Source: Bryopsis sp. KO-2023
Taxonomy: Eukaryota; Chlorophyta; Ulvophyceae; Bryopsidales; Bryopsidaceae
Length of the DNA: 64,000 nucleotides
NCBI GenBank assembly: GCA_030272585.1
Contig: BSYQ01000003.1
Coordinates: 2,480,001-2,544,000, forward strand
Direction of reading: 5' to 3'
The notes beneath the pieces were generated by a model. It worked only from the letters and a program-made list of their open reading frames with translations, was not told the DNA's origin and searched no databases. Positions 1-13,798 of the stretch are shown here, piece after piece. A program made the translations under genes and the position numbers. Each line of letters opens with the position of its first letter. Position 1 is the first letter of the stretch.

Positions 1-50
1 CTTTGTTCATATCAATAGTTCAGTTAGTTGTTGGGACGAAGCTATGTGGG

Positions 51-3000
51 TTATTCTCCCACCTTTGCGATCAGACTCCGCACGTTCATATCCCTACCGA
101 CCCCTGACGACATTTTCAACATCGCAGACAGGATGCTGTCCAAATCCTGCGTCACCAGAAGGGAAATGCGATCTGCACAAAACTGACCGATGTGCCACAT
201 TCGATCGCAGGTGTTTTGGATCATTGGCCACAGCGGGTACGTTCCAGCAGGTAGGTTCTCCTCAATAAGTTTTGGAGCAAACCTAGCAAGATTCGCGAAC
301 GTCATCATTACAGAGAGAGGAGGCCACTCGGGTCCTTTGGGGTCGTTTAAGGGGAGCGCGCCGCCACCTGAGATCGCAAAAGTTTGTTGGGTGTTCACGA
401 TGTTTTTGACGTGTTAAAATTTGCTGGAAGAACTCAAGATATTGTATTCAACCTGGCGCAATGTAGGGAGCCAGAGATCCAGCGATCACAGCTTGGAGTT
501 CGAAGTGGTCGAGCAAATCTACCAGTCCATGCGTGATTACAAGCATCGGGAGACTGTAAGTTCTAGTTTGTGCGCTCCGCCCCCTGGGAAACTGCAGAAA
601 ATATGCCGAAGGCTCCATGCGTTGACAAATGAACAACCGTGGTGTGGACTCCAAGTTCAGACTCTGGCATGTCTCCAGGAGAAGAAAGTGGATATCAGGA
701 GCCTGTTAAGTACAGTTCAAGTCTTAAGCGGTACATCAGACGACAGGATTAAAAAAACAGAAAGGAAAAGAATTCCCACTACCTCTATTTCAGACACCTC
801 CACCCCAAGATCTATCCCATGGAGCCACTCGATGAACTCCCCTGAGGAGATCTTGTGGAGCATTGACTTGACACCAGGTACCTCAGCCGCCGCTCGGAGC
901 ATAGCCTTTGCTCCAGGGTGCGGGAGGGCATCCAATGTCAGATGCGTATATATTACCCGATTTGGATTGTATGCAATCTTGTTGGGAATCATTGCTCGAG
1001 GCCGTTGGTATCCTGGCACTCTAAATTGAGTTGTCGATTTCATTATCGTGCAGTTCCTTAATGGTGCTGTCATCCGTGGAAGGCCAGAATATGGTCTATG
1101 TTTTTTGCTATCTACCCATGAGCCCTGAGTTCGTGGAGTGGGAGGTGGCCTTGCAGGTCCAGCAGATTGGATTCTTCTTGGCAGGGTGGTGGAGCCACAT
1201 TCGCTGGCTTCACTGGTCCTGTTTGCAATATATGGAAGGAGGGATGCATCACCCTGGAAACATAGAAGAGGCTTTCAAAGCCATATCTTGAGTCAAGCTT
1301 CCCAGATTTTCCAAAAAGAATCGTCGTCCTGTACGTTACCTCCAACACTCCACAAATTACACCAAACTGCCAGACATCCAACGCATTCTGGTGAGACAGA
1401 ATGCTTTGCTTGAACGCATACAGCTTCTCCTGAGCCTTGCCCCCAAACACCGTCCTGAAGTGGAGGTTGACGAAGTTAGGGAGGGTCATCCTGGGCTTTT
1501 CCAGGAGCTCAATCTCTCTGTCAGCAAGTGCCTTAAGCAAATGAAGATTTAGAAGCTATCGACCAGCTCTGTATCAAGCGATGAATTGTCGACTGCAACA
1601 AAAGCTACCTTGCAACGTTGAATTTCGAAAATCGTTTCCAGAGTTTTTTGGAGACTCCAGGTCCTGCAACACCGCGTAACGCATCTTTCTCCCATCAAAA
1701 CGTTGGGTTCAAGAGCTGGAGTGCTGTCGGTTTTTAATCTTCCTGCTCGCCTTCCATCAGCCCCCTGTAAAGGCATGGACAGAAAACCTTTCAGGAGACT
1801 TAAAAGTGAGATACACACAAAGAAGCCAAGTTCTTGTTGGGGTTGAAATTCATACCTGCCCCATTTGGCCGTCACTGTAAGCCCAGATCTCAACGAATCT
1901 CGTTTGAGCAGAAGCATCTACCCCACGCTTCAGACCTTCCAAGAGCCCCAGAGTCTTGCTGTGCTCGATTTCTTTCAATCGTCTGATTGCGTTTTCCGCG
2001 AATTTTTCTCGAAGTTTTCGAGCTCCCGTTTCTCTCTCAAGATCGACTTGAACAGATTGCAAAGCAGCGCGCAGTAGCTCCAGCTCCACGACCAGTTTTG
2101 TGACATCAGAAGAGTCTTCCTGTGCCACAGACAGTGGTTACAATCAATTAACTAGAGAACCAACTGCTGCTCTAGCTCAGAAGTGAGAAAGGTACGGCCA
2201 ACGCACCACATGAAGACGTCTCTCTGTTGAAATCCCGGCTTCGAAATCCCCTCCGTCAAGATCGGTAATGGGGGCAAACTCAGCGGGCCCTGTTGTTTGC
2301 CTTTCATCAGTACTTGACGCCAAGCTTGCTCCTGCTGTCTGAGATTGAGAAACGGTGGAGTCTTCCAGCGGCCTGTCAACCGCCTCACTGCTTTTCGTTT
2401 TATGCCGATCAGTGCTATGTGGCGTCGCTTGCCTGGGCTGGGCTGGCGGCTCCATTGATGTTTGCCCTTCCTCATTTGGTGTTTTCTGCTCAGGTAGATC
2501 AATTGGCTTCTTCGGGACCCCAATGGGGGTGTCAGGTTGAGCGCTGGCCCCAATCCTCTGATCGTCGTCTTGTTTTTGATTTGTTGATGTTTTCTGTGGT
2601 GGCTCATCCTGTGGGATATCCACATCATTTTGTGCTCCTCTTGTAGTCCTCGATTGCTGCCTTGAAAGAGGCGGCTTGTCATTGGCATCGTATGGAGCTC
2701 TAGAACGTTCATCCACTTCCGGAGAAGTGACCCTGGCTGAAAGCGACGACGGTGGTCGGCTTTCAACACCCCCAAGTTTTGTAACTGGAGAGACTGGGCG
2801 GCTGGATTCACTTTCACGGACGCTCGTTAAAGATGGTGCTGCAGATGTATCTGTGGAGGTCACTTTCAGTCTCTCTGTTAGCTCCTTGGAGAGATGAGGA
2901 GAATCGTGGAACTGAAAGTCGCCTTCTACTTCCCCTGGCAGCTGTGCGGAATTGGCCACCACATTCAGTTCCTCTTTCAAGTACTCGACGAGCTTTTCGG

Positions 3001-5894
3001 TTTGGCGTCGAGAATGCTCTTCGCACGCAATGCGCTCCTTCAACTGCGAAGATGTGATACGCGCAGTGTGGAGTTCGTGCTTGAGAATTTTGTAGCTGTC
3101 CAAAACGACAGATATCAAAGAGAAGAGGTCATGTGCATAGCGAGTTTGAAGATCTTTTGGGACATGCCCCTCGTCCAGGAACCGTCTCAGCATCCGCATG
3201 GCGGTGGCTTCATTGTTTTGCTGCTTCCGTAAGCGCTCTTCGTGCAAGCGAATTTCGCGGCTCAGTGTTTTGAAGGATTCGTCGCTTGAGTCTTCGAGGT
3301 TCTTGTATCGTCTTTTCCAGGTCGCCAGTTCAGTGTTTTTTTCTTCGATGGTGGCACGAGCTTGTGCAAGATCACTCTCGAGAGTTGCTACCTTGAAGAT
3401 GGCACAGTATTTTTGTCGAGCGCCGCCTTTCTCTCCCCAAGGGGGTCAGCAGGATTCTACCGTAAAGATTAAAGGTAACACACCTGGGCCGTTAGATCAT
3501 CGTTTTGGCGTTGTGCCCCCCTTAACTCCTCCTGCAAGCGGTCCCGCTCCTCCCTGCTCTCTTTTTCACTGCGGAGGGATTGCTGTTTGAGTTCACGACT
3601 ATCGTCTTCCAACCTTTTGATGGTCTCCTGACAATCTTTTATTTTTTTGAGCGCCTTTTCTTTATCGGATTCGGTAAGACTCAGGCGTGAAAGCAGATCA
3701 CGAGCTTCGCCCTCCTTTTCCCTCAGATCCTGTCTCAATTTTTTGCTGTTGGATTTTTCCACCTCCAGCTCCTAAAAAGATATACACACCGTTCTTTTTC
3801 GTCCCTCCCAGCCCGGTGCACTTCTTCCTAGAAAACTGCATTTTGCAACAGAGCCCCAACCTGTTTCAATTCGGTGCATGCTTTTGTGAAGTATGAGTGC
3901 TTGGTAGTTAACAACTCATGTTCTGCTCTGAGTGCGACGTGAGCCTTTCGTATTGCTTCCAGTTTCCCTATGGTAAAGTACGTTTCAGCCATCTTGATGC
4001 AAGTTGCGGTGTGAATTTCTTTGTTCTCCTTCGCTTGCTGGTTTAGCAATGCAATGGACTCTTGGTAACCCTGTGGAAATCAACACCCCAAGTCTGAGAT
4101 ACAAACTGTTTTATTCTCCTTGACAGTCCAGGTGAAAATATTCAAAAAAAAGATATTTTTGAGACAGCTATTAATTAACCACTTTGTTTCCAGGATCCTG
4201 CAGATAGCGAAAGAAAAGGAAGATAGGACGAAGGTATTGCAACTCAGACAAATTGATTTGCACAGGGTCTCACCTGCTCCTTGATTTTTATAATCTCGTT
4301 GCGTTTCTTGAGATCGTCGAATTCATCTATGAACTTGTGCATCCTATCCTTGCAGGCATGTGCTGTCTCCTCAGCCAGACGCTTGGAATGCGAAAGAGAA
4401 TCCACCAGTACTTTCAGATCCATATTTTCTGCAGCTGCAGAGCCAACGTCGGTTTGGAGCAGGAAGATCTCTTCCAGCAGCTTTCCTGTGTGCGCTTGCT
4501 TGCCCTGACAGCACATGCTCTTGAGAAATGGGTTTGCTTGCTTGTGCTTGAAAAACACCACAGATGGGGACTTACGGCGGCCTCCATTTTCATTTCCTTC
4601 AAAGTCGATTCATATGATATTAGACGAGCTTGTGCCTTCTCCGACTTTGCTTTTTCCTTCTCCAGGGATGACTTGTATCTTCCCACTTGTCTTTGGAGCT
4701 CAAGGATATGCGCCGCCGATCGAGCCAGAGAATCTGTTTCATGTAGCTTCCCCCGTTCAAGTTGAATATATGCCTCTTCGAGCTTTCCTACAACCACAAC
4801 ACAGCAGTGAGCAACCTTTAACGCAGGAGGGCCTCAGCTGCTGCGATCAGGTCCTACCTTGAACCTCGACGTAGCTCGCGCGGAACTCCTCCTTTTCTTT
4901 CTCACAACGAGAGTTTTGAAGTTTGAGCTCCTTTGCCTCGTTTTCAAGTTCTCGAATCGAAGCTCGAATCTCCACCTCGACCTGGTCCTTCTCGTTTTTG
5001 GCTGCAATGGCTTTCTCAGACACCACTGCTGCTAAATCCATCTGCCTCGCGAGCATTGCGGATCTGAGAGACTCATCGTTGTACAAGAGTTTAAGAGTCT
5101 CCATACCCTTCTCATTCTTGAGAAGGTCTTTCCTGAGCTCTTGAATTTTCGTGGCATCCTGTCGAGCCAATAAATGGATCTCAGACAAAAATACTCGCAT
5201 TTGAATCAGAACGAGACGAATTTGAAGAGTTTATGTTTACCTGCTTGAATGCAGAGAGGTGGTGCTGCATAAGTTGTTTTCTCCCCTGCTCGTGCGTCTT
5301 GAGCTGCTCTTCCAGTTTCCTGATGTGTTCTCCCAGTGTGTGTGTCTCTTCCCTTTCTCTCCTAAGCTGATCTTGAGTAGTTTTCAGTTCTTGCAGTACC
5401 TTGTCCCTCCCATTTGTTACTGCTTCAAGCTCCTCCTTTGTCTTCTCCACAGATATCTCAATTGCTGCCATCTCCGCTTTCTTCTTTGCCTTCCACGCCT
5501 GGGAAAGATGCATTTGCAAACGGCCTGATGATTTTCGCCCAACACTACTCTTTCGGACCAGAGGGAGAGTGGGGACAAATTCCGAACCTGGTAGCGACTT
5601 CCTGTCGTGATTCCTCGCGAAGGTCGCGCGCTGTCCACATCTCTTTCAACTGTCGGAATTTGCTCCGATAAGTCTTCTTGCTCCGGGGGTTTTGCAGTCG
5701 ACGGCTTCGATTCCTCAACGAAGTAGTCCAACCAACCAGCCTGGACCTGGGAGTCTTCAGACGGCGTCGTTTGCTGGTGTGATCGAGTTGTGCGTCTTTG
5801 TTACAGACACCAGCCGACATACATCAGTTTGCAGCAGTTTTTCAATCGCCCACCCTCCAGGCAAACTGTGTGCCTTGCGGCGGATGAATTTCAT
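51..5894 (-). CDS. Long coiled-coil protein, multi-exon (3' end uncertain)
   Basis: A run of minus-strand exons encodes a mostly helical, Glu/Lys/Leu-rich coiled coil. Supported pieces, 5' to 3': about 5750-5590 (acidic), 5500-5241, 5200-4858, 4797-4575, 4500-4275, 4070-3850, 3770-3485, 3400-2200, 2109-1861, 1770-1610 and 1529-1340. Several junctions have good donors and stay in phase 0, for example GTATGA after the 2109-1861 exon. The large 3400-2200 exon changes from coil to a Ser/Pro/Thr-rich, disordered segment. The 1529-1340 exon is globular, with a Leu-Pro-x-Phe-Val start followed by a Phe-Gly-containing helix block; it reminded me of a small domain found in axonemal coiled-coil proteins, but I cannot name it. 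Further open segments at 1073-717 and 398-51 look coding, so the gene may run on past the left edge, or a second gene may begin there. The start (ATG at 5894) is a guess. With CFAP54 in the same window a ciliary or centrosomal role is possible but unproven. Confidence 0.6.
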
Positions 5895-6725
5895 TCCACG
5901 CTGGCCATAATGTTCGTGACAACGGCAAAGTGGAGGCTTAACACAAGATCGTTTTCTCCAACCTGCGCAGTGTTGGCGATATCTCGCGACCATGCAATGA
6001 CCATGTTTCAGGAGTTTCAGGGAGATCGGGTATTAATTCTTTGTGCTCGGTATCAACATGTATGTTTTCAGCCATTTCGTTGGCAAGGCCCGGAAACGGA
6101 AGGCACGAAGCAAACTTGTTACTTCATCCAGAACGGCAATCAAGCATGTACAAGATACCCGACCGAACCCGAGCTTTTCTCAAGTCACTGGCTTCGAGAT
6201 GTGATGCCACAATAACGACCATAACGGACCGATCTAAATACATGAGGGGTGCCAAAAGGCGTCAAATGACTTCGCTGACTGAACGACTTCACTGCTGGTG
6301 GCACATTAAGGGGAAACCTCACAACAAAGCGACAATGCAAAGCCCCTTCCCTGGTCTTTCCCGATAGACTTGTGACTTTCCAACCAGGGAAGCGCGCTCA
6401 ACAACATCTGACTTTGCTCAAGACGGTTACATATCGTGGGCCATCATTTCCACTGCGAGAGAGACGGCACCAATTGATTGTTCAGGAGAGTATCGTTGGT
6501 CGTGCAATGAATTGGTACAAGGACCAAGTTGGCGACCCAGGCTTGCAGCAACTTTGGCGCCACTCCTGCAAGTGCGTGCCCATCCTCCCAGTATGTTACA
6601 AGATGAAACAACACAACTTAGATCCCTGTGGCGAGACGGGATAAGTTGCGCGTGGTATTAAGGTCTACATCGTTCAGCTATGTTTTTTTTCGGCTCGAAC
6701 GCCCTGCATCGATCGACTCCGGACT

Positions 6726-9700
6726 TCAATCTTCGTATTCCGCTTCCATATCATCCCCGTCGGAGTTTTGACCACCCCACTCGAACGAACCGTTCTCCAC
6801 CACATCTCCTTCATACTCTGCGTCTCTCCAGCTCTCTGCAGCGCCGAGTCCTTTACCGGTCTTCTTCTTGTGTGCAAGCGCGCTCAAGCTCTGGAGAGCC
6901 GAAGCAGCTGCTTGCATGCTGGAGTGGTCGGCGCTAGACCCTGAGAATTTTCACAAACACAGAAGACTTGTATCAATGCCAACCATGTCTACTCCTGTAC
7001 AATTCCTGCAGGAAGGATACAGAAAAACAGCCACCCCACTTTCTGATACATCAACGCCTCCTTGTGCTTGTCTGCAAACCTGGTTGACTGCTGTTGGCGC
7101 CTTGAACGCCCTCCATATCATGACTCGATTGGTTCTGCGATTCATTCACTCCAGACCCAAATCTGTTCGAAGGTTTTGGATCGACTGCCCATGCAGGAGC
7201 CCGGTCCCCCAGGATTTTGTAGTATTGGTAATCGTACAGAAGCTCTTCACCTGCTTGCATGTTGCAGGCGGCATATATCCCTATTCGATGATCGCCATCC
7301 ACCACATGATGTCTGGAATGCAAAGAAGTCAGCTAAAATCCTCCAAACCAAAGCCATTTGATGTGCAATCAAGAAAGCCACCACCAGTAACAAGACATGA
7401 CTAATCTCTTTACCACTCTGTTGCATTTTCCGTTGTTTTGTTCAGCACCTGACAAAGCAGTTGGGCGAAGCTGAGTGGTTTGCGAATCTCAGCTTATTGC
7501 CCCTTCGCTTTGCATCCAGGACTTTCCTATCGTTCAAGTCGAACAGATACGAGTGCTGTTCCTTGTCATAGACCTTGCCCCTGCGCTCGGCTTCCTGGTC
7601 TGTAATGAGGTCACCAGTGTACTCACCCTGGCAGTCAGAAAAACATATCAAAACTGCACAGTGAGCTACCACCGATAATCGAAGCCTTGCTGAAATTCCC
7701 AATCGTTGAACCATCATTTGTCAAGCTAAAACCCAATCCACCCTTCTTTCGACATACTTTTGCACTACCATAATTACTGAGGCATAGTGTCAAGCGTATT
7801 GATTGTGTTTCGCCCACATCCCTCTGGCATTCGAATATCAGCTGAGGTTTTTCTGTGGAAAGAAAACTCACCAGGAAGTCCCCCTTGGCGACAGGCTCCA
7901 TGAGAAACGCACCCCAGCCCGCGATATTTGATATCCCCATCGCCACACGCTTGTGGTCCCTGCAGCTGAAGCACATGTTTTGACATCTTGCCGCCCCATC
8001 TGGCTTGATCCTTCCGTTGGAGTCCCTTGCAGCCCCGCAGCACCGACACTTGTCCGGACTGCAGTCTCTTCCAGCCATGCGGCAAGGGCACCTCTTCGTG
8101 TTGCAGGAGCCCTTGCACTTGCAGCCGCTGAATCGGACTTGACATTGGGGGCTGCAGCCACAGAACTGAATGCACACACAGACATTCAACTACCTGGGAC
8201 ATAATTGATGCCCCGAAAAGAGAGAAGCATATCCTGGTGAAATCTATATGTATATGTATCTTATATATATATATATATATGTGCTTGGGGTAGAGAGCTC
8301 GATATGGATATTGTGATGATACGGTGTTCTTTTTCTTTTCTGAGTCAGCCTGCAACACATTTCTGTGAATTGGCTGCACTCGGCATTTTAGCCATGTGTA
8401 AACTAATTTCAATTGCAATAGATATTTATATGCCTGAGCAGTGAACTTGACACTGCTTGAAATTACCTTTTCGCACCCAGTCCCTCTTTGGACACAGGGG
8501 CAGTTGACATCGCACTGTCCATGGCACCCACAGGGCTCATACTGAGGCCAGGAGCGGAGAGGGTCATGATTGGCCCGTATTTTCATCATGGCATTTTTAG
8601 CAGCTTTTGGAATTCGCCGTGCGCTTGCCCTGCACAAAAACAGCCCTGCCATTACAGATACAACCGGTGGACTTTCCCTTGCTACGGTTAAATTCTGCCC
8701 CAATCACAGAAGATCCTACGTATAGAACACAGAAACCATACATATTCATAGCTGCGGTTGCACTGCATTGACCTAAGTTTCGCACCGTTTTCTCCTGGCA
8801 GGCACCCTCTTGTGAATTGCCGGAACCTTCGTGAGTTCCAGAAGGGGCTGAGAATTCAGTATCGTGTTTACTTCTTGGCATGTTCGAGTCCCCACCAGCC
8901 TGGCTATCCTACAGCTGTCGTCTGCAAAGATCTCCCGGCCTCGGTTCAAAAGATCCTTTTCCAGATTTGTCCATTGACTTCCTGGTGTGGGGTGGCCAGC
9001 AGGGTCTCCTTGACCTGGACTGGAGCTGTGCCTCCTGGTTGCAATTGCCACAGGAAGGCTCCATTTCTCAGCTACGTTTATCATTATGAGGATATTGGAG
9101 GATTTTCATTGCCAGCAGAAAAACTCGGCCCACCTTTCGAGTGCAGCACTTGAATTAAGCTGGCCATTCGAAGACTGGCGTTCGGTCAGCACATTGGTCC
9201 CGGTCGTATCTCCTGGATATTCAACAACAGGATACCAGCCACTCTTATCAAAACTTCGCTTATGACGGACATTTGTTTTCAAACCTAAGTAGGACCGGGT
9301 ATGGGTGTGCAGAGCCTCCCCACGCTTTTGAAGTATCCACCGTATCAACAGGAAAAAGGAAGCAAATGGGTGGCTAGATCCGTTACGCATATGACTTTTT
9401 TTTAAAACAGATTATATATTTACCGAATGGTAAAAAAAGTTTAGATGAATCCAGTGGGTACCTTGTCCATCGTTATGCCTCAGCTCTGGGGGGGTGTTTG
9501 TGCCAGACACCAACAGATCCACCTCATTGCAAGCACCTTCCCCAGTCCTGTCGTGAGGTTTCCAGCACCGATTGTCGCAGGGGCCGCTGTTGTTCAGAAT
9601 CGGGACGCCGCCGCTCTTTGATGGAATATCATGGGGCTGAACGTTGCCACAGTCTGTGAAAAAAAGGAGGCAGAAAAAAACAAGAGTTTTGCGGAAGATT

Positions 9701-12700
9701 TCAATCGAGCTATGTGGAAACTACCCTCAATTGCCCCAAAGATACGCAACAGGGCCCTATCCCAACCAGCAGTTCAACTGTGGAAATTTTTTGCTATGAA
9801 CAAGTGATAGAGGAGCAATATCCTCGTGGAGAATGGGTAAACAAGAAAAGCATCAACAAATCCCAGTAACACACAAAAAGCCGATCAGCACACCCACCCC
9901 ATTGGTTGCTCCTCAAGCTTCTGTGTTTCTGGCACATGAAAATTTTGCACCTCCTGCAAAAAAACCTGTGGAAAATGTCCATGCAGCTTGCTAACCTGCC
10001 ACCAAAAAAAAAAAAAAACAGAACCCAAAAGCACACAAAAGCAAGTCAGCAAACCCCCCAACACTTCCATATCGGCTGGCTCGATGGAAAAACAAAACAA
10101 CCACTGGGAAAGGATTGCTGTACCCGTTTTCATCTCTCTCTTTGGTGGGTCTTGGAACGCTGGTTGCAATGTTCCACAGCACTTCTTGAATTTGAGACTC
10201 CACCAGCTGCGCAGGCATTTTCATGCATAGTGCTAAAACATCGACAACGGCCGAGGTCTTTCCATACTGCTCCAAAATCCTTTTTATGACGTAATTTTCT
10301 TTCGGTTTGTTTCTCCCTGATCTGATCCTGGCCTGCTCTCGGAAGCAAAACAAAGAATTAGGGGTTCATTTTTGTTTCCTTTTTTTCCTGTTTTGGTGGT
10401 CTTGTTTTTAAAGCATCCGATACCATTTTTTTTTCACTCATGGCGATCTTGGCATTTTTTCCGCTGAGCATTCCACCAGAGAAATGAAAAACGAGGGCAG
10501 CACACCAAGGATACCCACCAATTTTTATTATTATTTTTATTTTTTTAATATTTCAACGTCTGTATATGTTTTGAGTGTTTTCTGTTGCTGCTAGGATTGT
10601 AGAGCCCATATGGCAAGGCTTATTCTGAAAAAGTAAAACGCGCAAAACCCCAAGAGGGCAAGTTCTTGTTTTTTTTTTTTTTTTTGTTCGAAAATTTCGT
10701 ACCTGAGCACTGCCTCCCTCGAAGACTGCATTTCCTCTCTGTGGTTCGTTCAGGTCGGTCGTTTCTGCGGAATCCTTGGAGCCACAAAATCACTTTCAGC
10801 AAACACCATTCTTTCACAACACAAGACATGCATTTTCACTCTCAAGGGTGGGAATTTATCGTTGGCAACCTTGTACGGTAGCATGTAAGGATTAAACGAC
10901 ACAAAATACCTTCATTGTAAATTTGAGAAAAAATAAATTGACAGACATTTCACAAATTGAAACCATCTGTGCCAATCATCCGTTTGGCTTGAGACAAAAC
11001 AGAGAAAAAACGGATCCAGAAATTCCTGAGTGCTTTCCATTCAAGAAGCATCAATTTCAGGCCCCCTGCCCCTCCCCCCAAAAAACAAATCCGATAAAAA
11101 TGCAAAAAGACACTACTAGGGTCTCTAGAAACAAGATCACAAGTCGAATTCTCTGTCATTACGTTTTCCAGTTACCGATGGGGGTGCGGCTCCATCCATG
11201 GGTGCTGGCACCGTTTCCCCAGCCTCGTCTGTATAAAACATGCACATCCCGACATCCGGGGCGTTTTCGTTCTGCCTCAGGTATGTCCATGCCGTGTACT
11301 TGGGGATATCTTCGGCCTCCGGCATGATTCGAGCTGCCAGTCGCTCCTTTTCCATTCCCAATTTCACAGTGACAACCTCATTGCTTGGACAGTGCTCTGC
11401 CCCCAAAAAGAACAAACACAACTGAAGGAGTTTTCAGGGAAGGGGGGGGGGGGGCACATTTGTTCATACAAGAAAAAAAAGGAATTCCCCCCAGAAAAAT
11501 ATGTCAAATATGTCATATGTATCAGAAGCTAAAACAAAGAATTGCAGTTTGGTCATGTTTCTTTCTACCTGTGGTGTATGCGTGCGATAGCTTTTGATCG
11601 GCAAGGTAGCCATCGATCAGGTCCCTCCTGGAATTTTCGTCCAATCTCTGAGCTAGAATTTTGCGGGTGTGGTCTTTTGCCAAAATCGATGTGACCTCCC
11701 TCGATCTGATGGCCCTTTCCGCATCCAGGTCTGACACCTCTCTATCCAGGTAGGCCTGGACAGACACATGCACTGCACCGATCAAATCAGACGCTTTGTT
11801 CCAGGCTTTCAACTCTACTTTTGGGATGGTGAAATACGACGGCCTCCAGCCAAATTCGATCGATCGATGTGTTGCTCACCCTGTTCTGTGCCAGAGCTTT
11901 GTGGGTTTTGATGGCTTGTCCAGTGTCATACTCCTCACTGTATAGTTTATGGGCTCTCATGATTTCACGCTTCTGTTTGTTGTGGTTTCTTCCGTCTGGC
12001 CGTCAGGACAGCACAATGGTTGATGTTTGTCCAGAACTTGAATTTTTTGAATCTGGACATTTGACTTCCTGGAATCAGACTATTGAACTGCTGTCCTCCG
12101 TGCTGTAATGGGTGGAGCCACATTCTGGCATTGTATAGCGTCTCCTTAAATATATGACGCCTAGTTTTCGTGAAAATGTTGGTCGAATTCAACCTGGCAC
12201 ATGGAATGACAGCTACCATTGCACCCTCCCCCAGAATAAAGTAAACTCCAAGCGTTTTCGACTCTCAGTATTTACGCGGTGTTGTTGCTAGAGCCGAGCA
12301 TTCGGACTTGGGCGCCCTGGATTCGTTAATCCAGAAACGCGCGCGCGTCTGATCGGTGCCGAAGCCAACACAACACAACACAACACAAAACATAACGGTT
12401 GCCCAAGGAAAAAGATGGGCAAGAAAGAGACCGACCCAAAGGTAATACATCGACCGGACGCACTCCGTTCAGTTTCGAACACTGTCGAAAATATAGACGC
12501 GCGCGTGAGGCAACTACCGAAAAAAGTCAACGCTCCGAACAATATCCTTGCATAGGTTGCACGAGACAGAAGGTCAAAGCAGACAACTGTCCCAATGAGC
12601 GCACCGTGGAGGCAGACACTGTGTTGTGCAAAGCATTGGCAGCCTCTGTTTGTCAACCAACGAATCAACAATTGTGAGCAAGGATACAGGTACAGCGAGA

Positions 12701-12784
12701 ATGCTTACCGGAACAATCGTCTAGATCAGATCCAAGGTCTTCTGGCGCAGTTTCTGGGTTGTCGCCGGGCTGCTCCTCATCCAT
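6726..12784 (-). CDS. EZH2: Polycomb histone H3K27 methyltransferase, E(z)/EZH2 class
   Basis: Catalytic subunit of PRC2, methylating histone H3 Lys27 in the nucleus. Exons read on the minus strand: 12784-12709 (start [11 protein letters not shown]), then after an unresolved 5' gap 11972-11880, 11812-11569, 11396-11176, 10774-10703, ~10335-10124, 9995-9898, 9653-9462, 9284-9134, 9034-8786, 8629-8467, 8165-7872, 7627-7449, 7312-7080 and 6940-6726. From 11972 to the stop the phases close and give about 870 residues. Order of domains: the N-terminal helical part, then an FCRRC motif exon (9995-9898), a SANT-like exon ending [13 protein letters not shown] (9034-8786), the cysteine-rich CXC region split over 8629-8467 and 8165-7872, and the SET domain with [17 protein letters not shown] and GEELLYDY. 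The SET core residues (NHS..PNC and the final Tyr) are intact, so the enzyme should be active. After the SET domain there is an extra acidic tail of roughly 100 residues. The first exon is not joined to 11972 in phase, so one small exon between them is missing from this model. Confidence 0.93.
8285..8430 (+). repeat. Dispersed short repeat family, copy A (SINE-like)
   Basis: Begins GGGGTAGAGAGCTCGATATG and contains GAGTCAGCCTGCAACACATT, CACTCGGCATTTTAGCCATG and a TTTCAATTGCAA tail. It is in an intron of the EZH2 gene, next to an (AT)n run at 8262-8281. Its length and its oligo-repeat tail resemble a SINE, but I see no convincing tRNA-type A and B boxes. Confidence 0.65.
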
Positions 12785-13208
12785 ATCTGTCCGCCGTGAG
12801 CTCAGCAACTCAGCCAAAGAGAGCGGACTCGAAATTGTTTTTGCTATCGTTCTTTCCGCGTTCCCAGCAAAGGGAGACGTCGCCTTTGCGAGGCTCCTTC
12901 CGTCGGAACACCCGCGATATGCTGCGCTGCAAGCAAAAGGTACGTTGGCCGGCTCTCGAAAGCACAGGGGACGAGAAACGGACGCAGAGCGATTTCTGGC
13001 GGGATTCTCGTGACGATAATGACGACTCGAGATTTTGAATGCACCGTCATCATGCGAACTATCACAGAAGATACGACACTAGAACAAAATCATCGAAAGA
13101 ATGACCTCCACTTAACAGGAATCATTCCGGAAAGCATGGAAGGATGATATTAGATTTGTAGTGTTGGAATGAGAGGATGGCTTTGCTGGCCATACAGAGG
13201 TGATCTGT

Positions 13209-13271
13209 TTCTTGTTTGTTTGTTTGTTTGTTTGTTTGTTTGTTTGTTTGTTTGTTTGTTTTTTTTTTTTT
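13209..13271. repeat. (TTTG)n microsatellite
   Basis: About 13 TTTG units followed by a poly-T run, downstream of CobW and upstream of the EZH2 start. Confidence 0.9.
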
Positions 13272-13798
13272 CTTGAAGGCGACCAAAGAAATGGAGTTCT
13301 CAAATATGAACATTTTGGTCAAATAATGGCAATTTGCACGACACAATGGACTGTTGAAAGATGTCTTCACATGGTGCCTACCATGTTCTCCAGACTCCCG
13401 AAATGAAATGATTACAAAAAGCTTAAAACGAAATCACTGTCATTGTTCATTGTTTGGTTTTTTTGTTCCCACTTCCCCCCTTCCCCAGGCCATAGGAATC
13501 ACTCTCTTACTAATATTTCAATACTCATCCTGAACATAACATTCTTCGAGTCTGGACAATGACAAAGTCCCCCCCCTTCCCCCCCACCTGCTTAAAACCA
13601 CTGAACCACGCTCCAAACTCCCCCCCCCCCTTTCTATCCCCAATACATATCCAAACCCCTTTCATCAATCAAATCTCCCCCTCCCCCCCCCCTCCCAAAA
13701 AAAAAAGAAGGTACCTAACAGCACTTGTTCTCATTCATTACATGTATCAACCCCCAAGCCCTAAGTAAAAAGAGAGAGAAAAAAAAAATCCAGAGTCA

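Noticed and set aside
7774-8703. 309-codon minus-strand frame through the EZH2 region
   Set aside because: It reads through an intron and out of frame over the CXC exon; splicing at 8467 and 8165 restores the known domain.
12414-12551. Plus-strand 45-codon frame starting MGKKETDPK
   Set aside because: It overlaps the 5' region of EZH2 on the other strand, is short, and has no partner exon that I could support.
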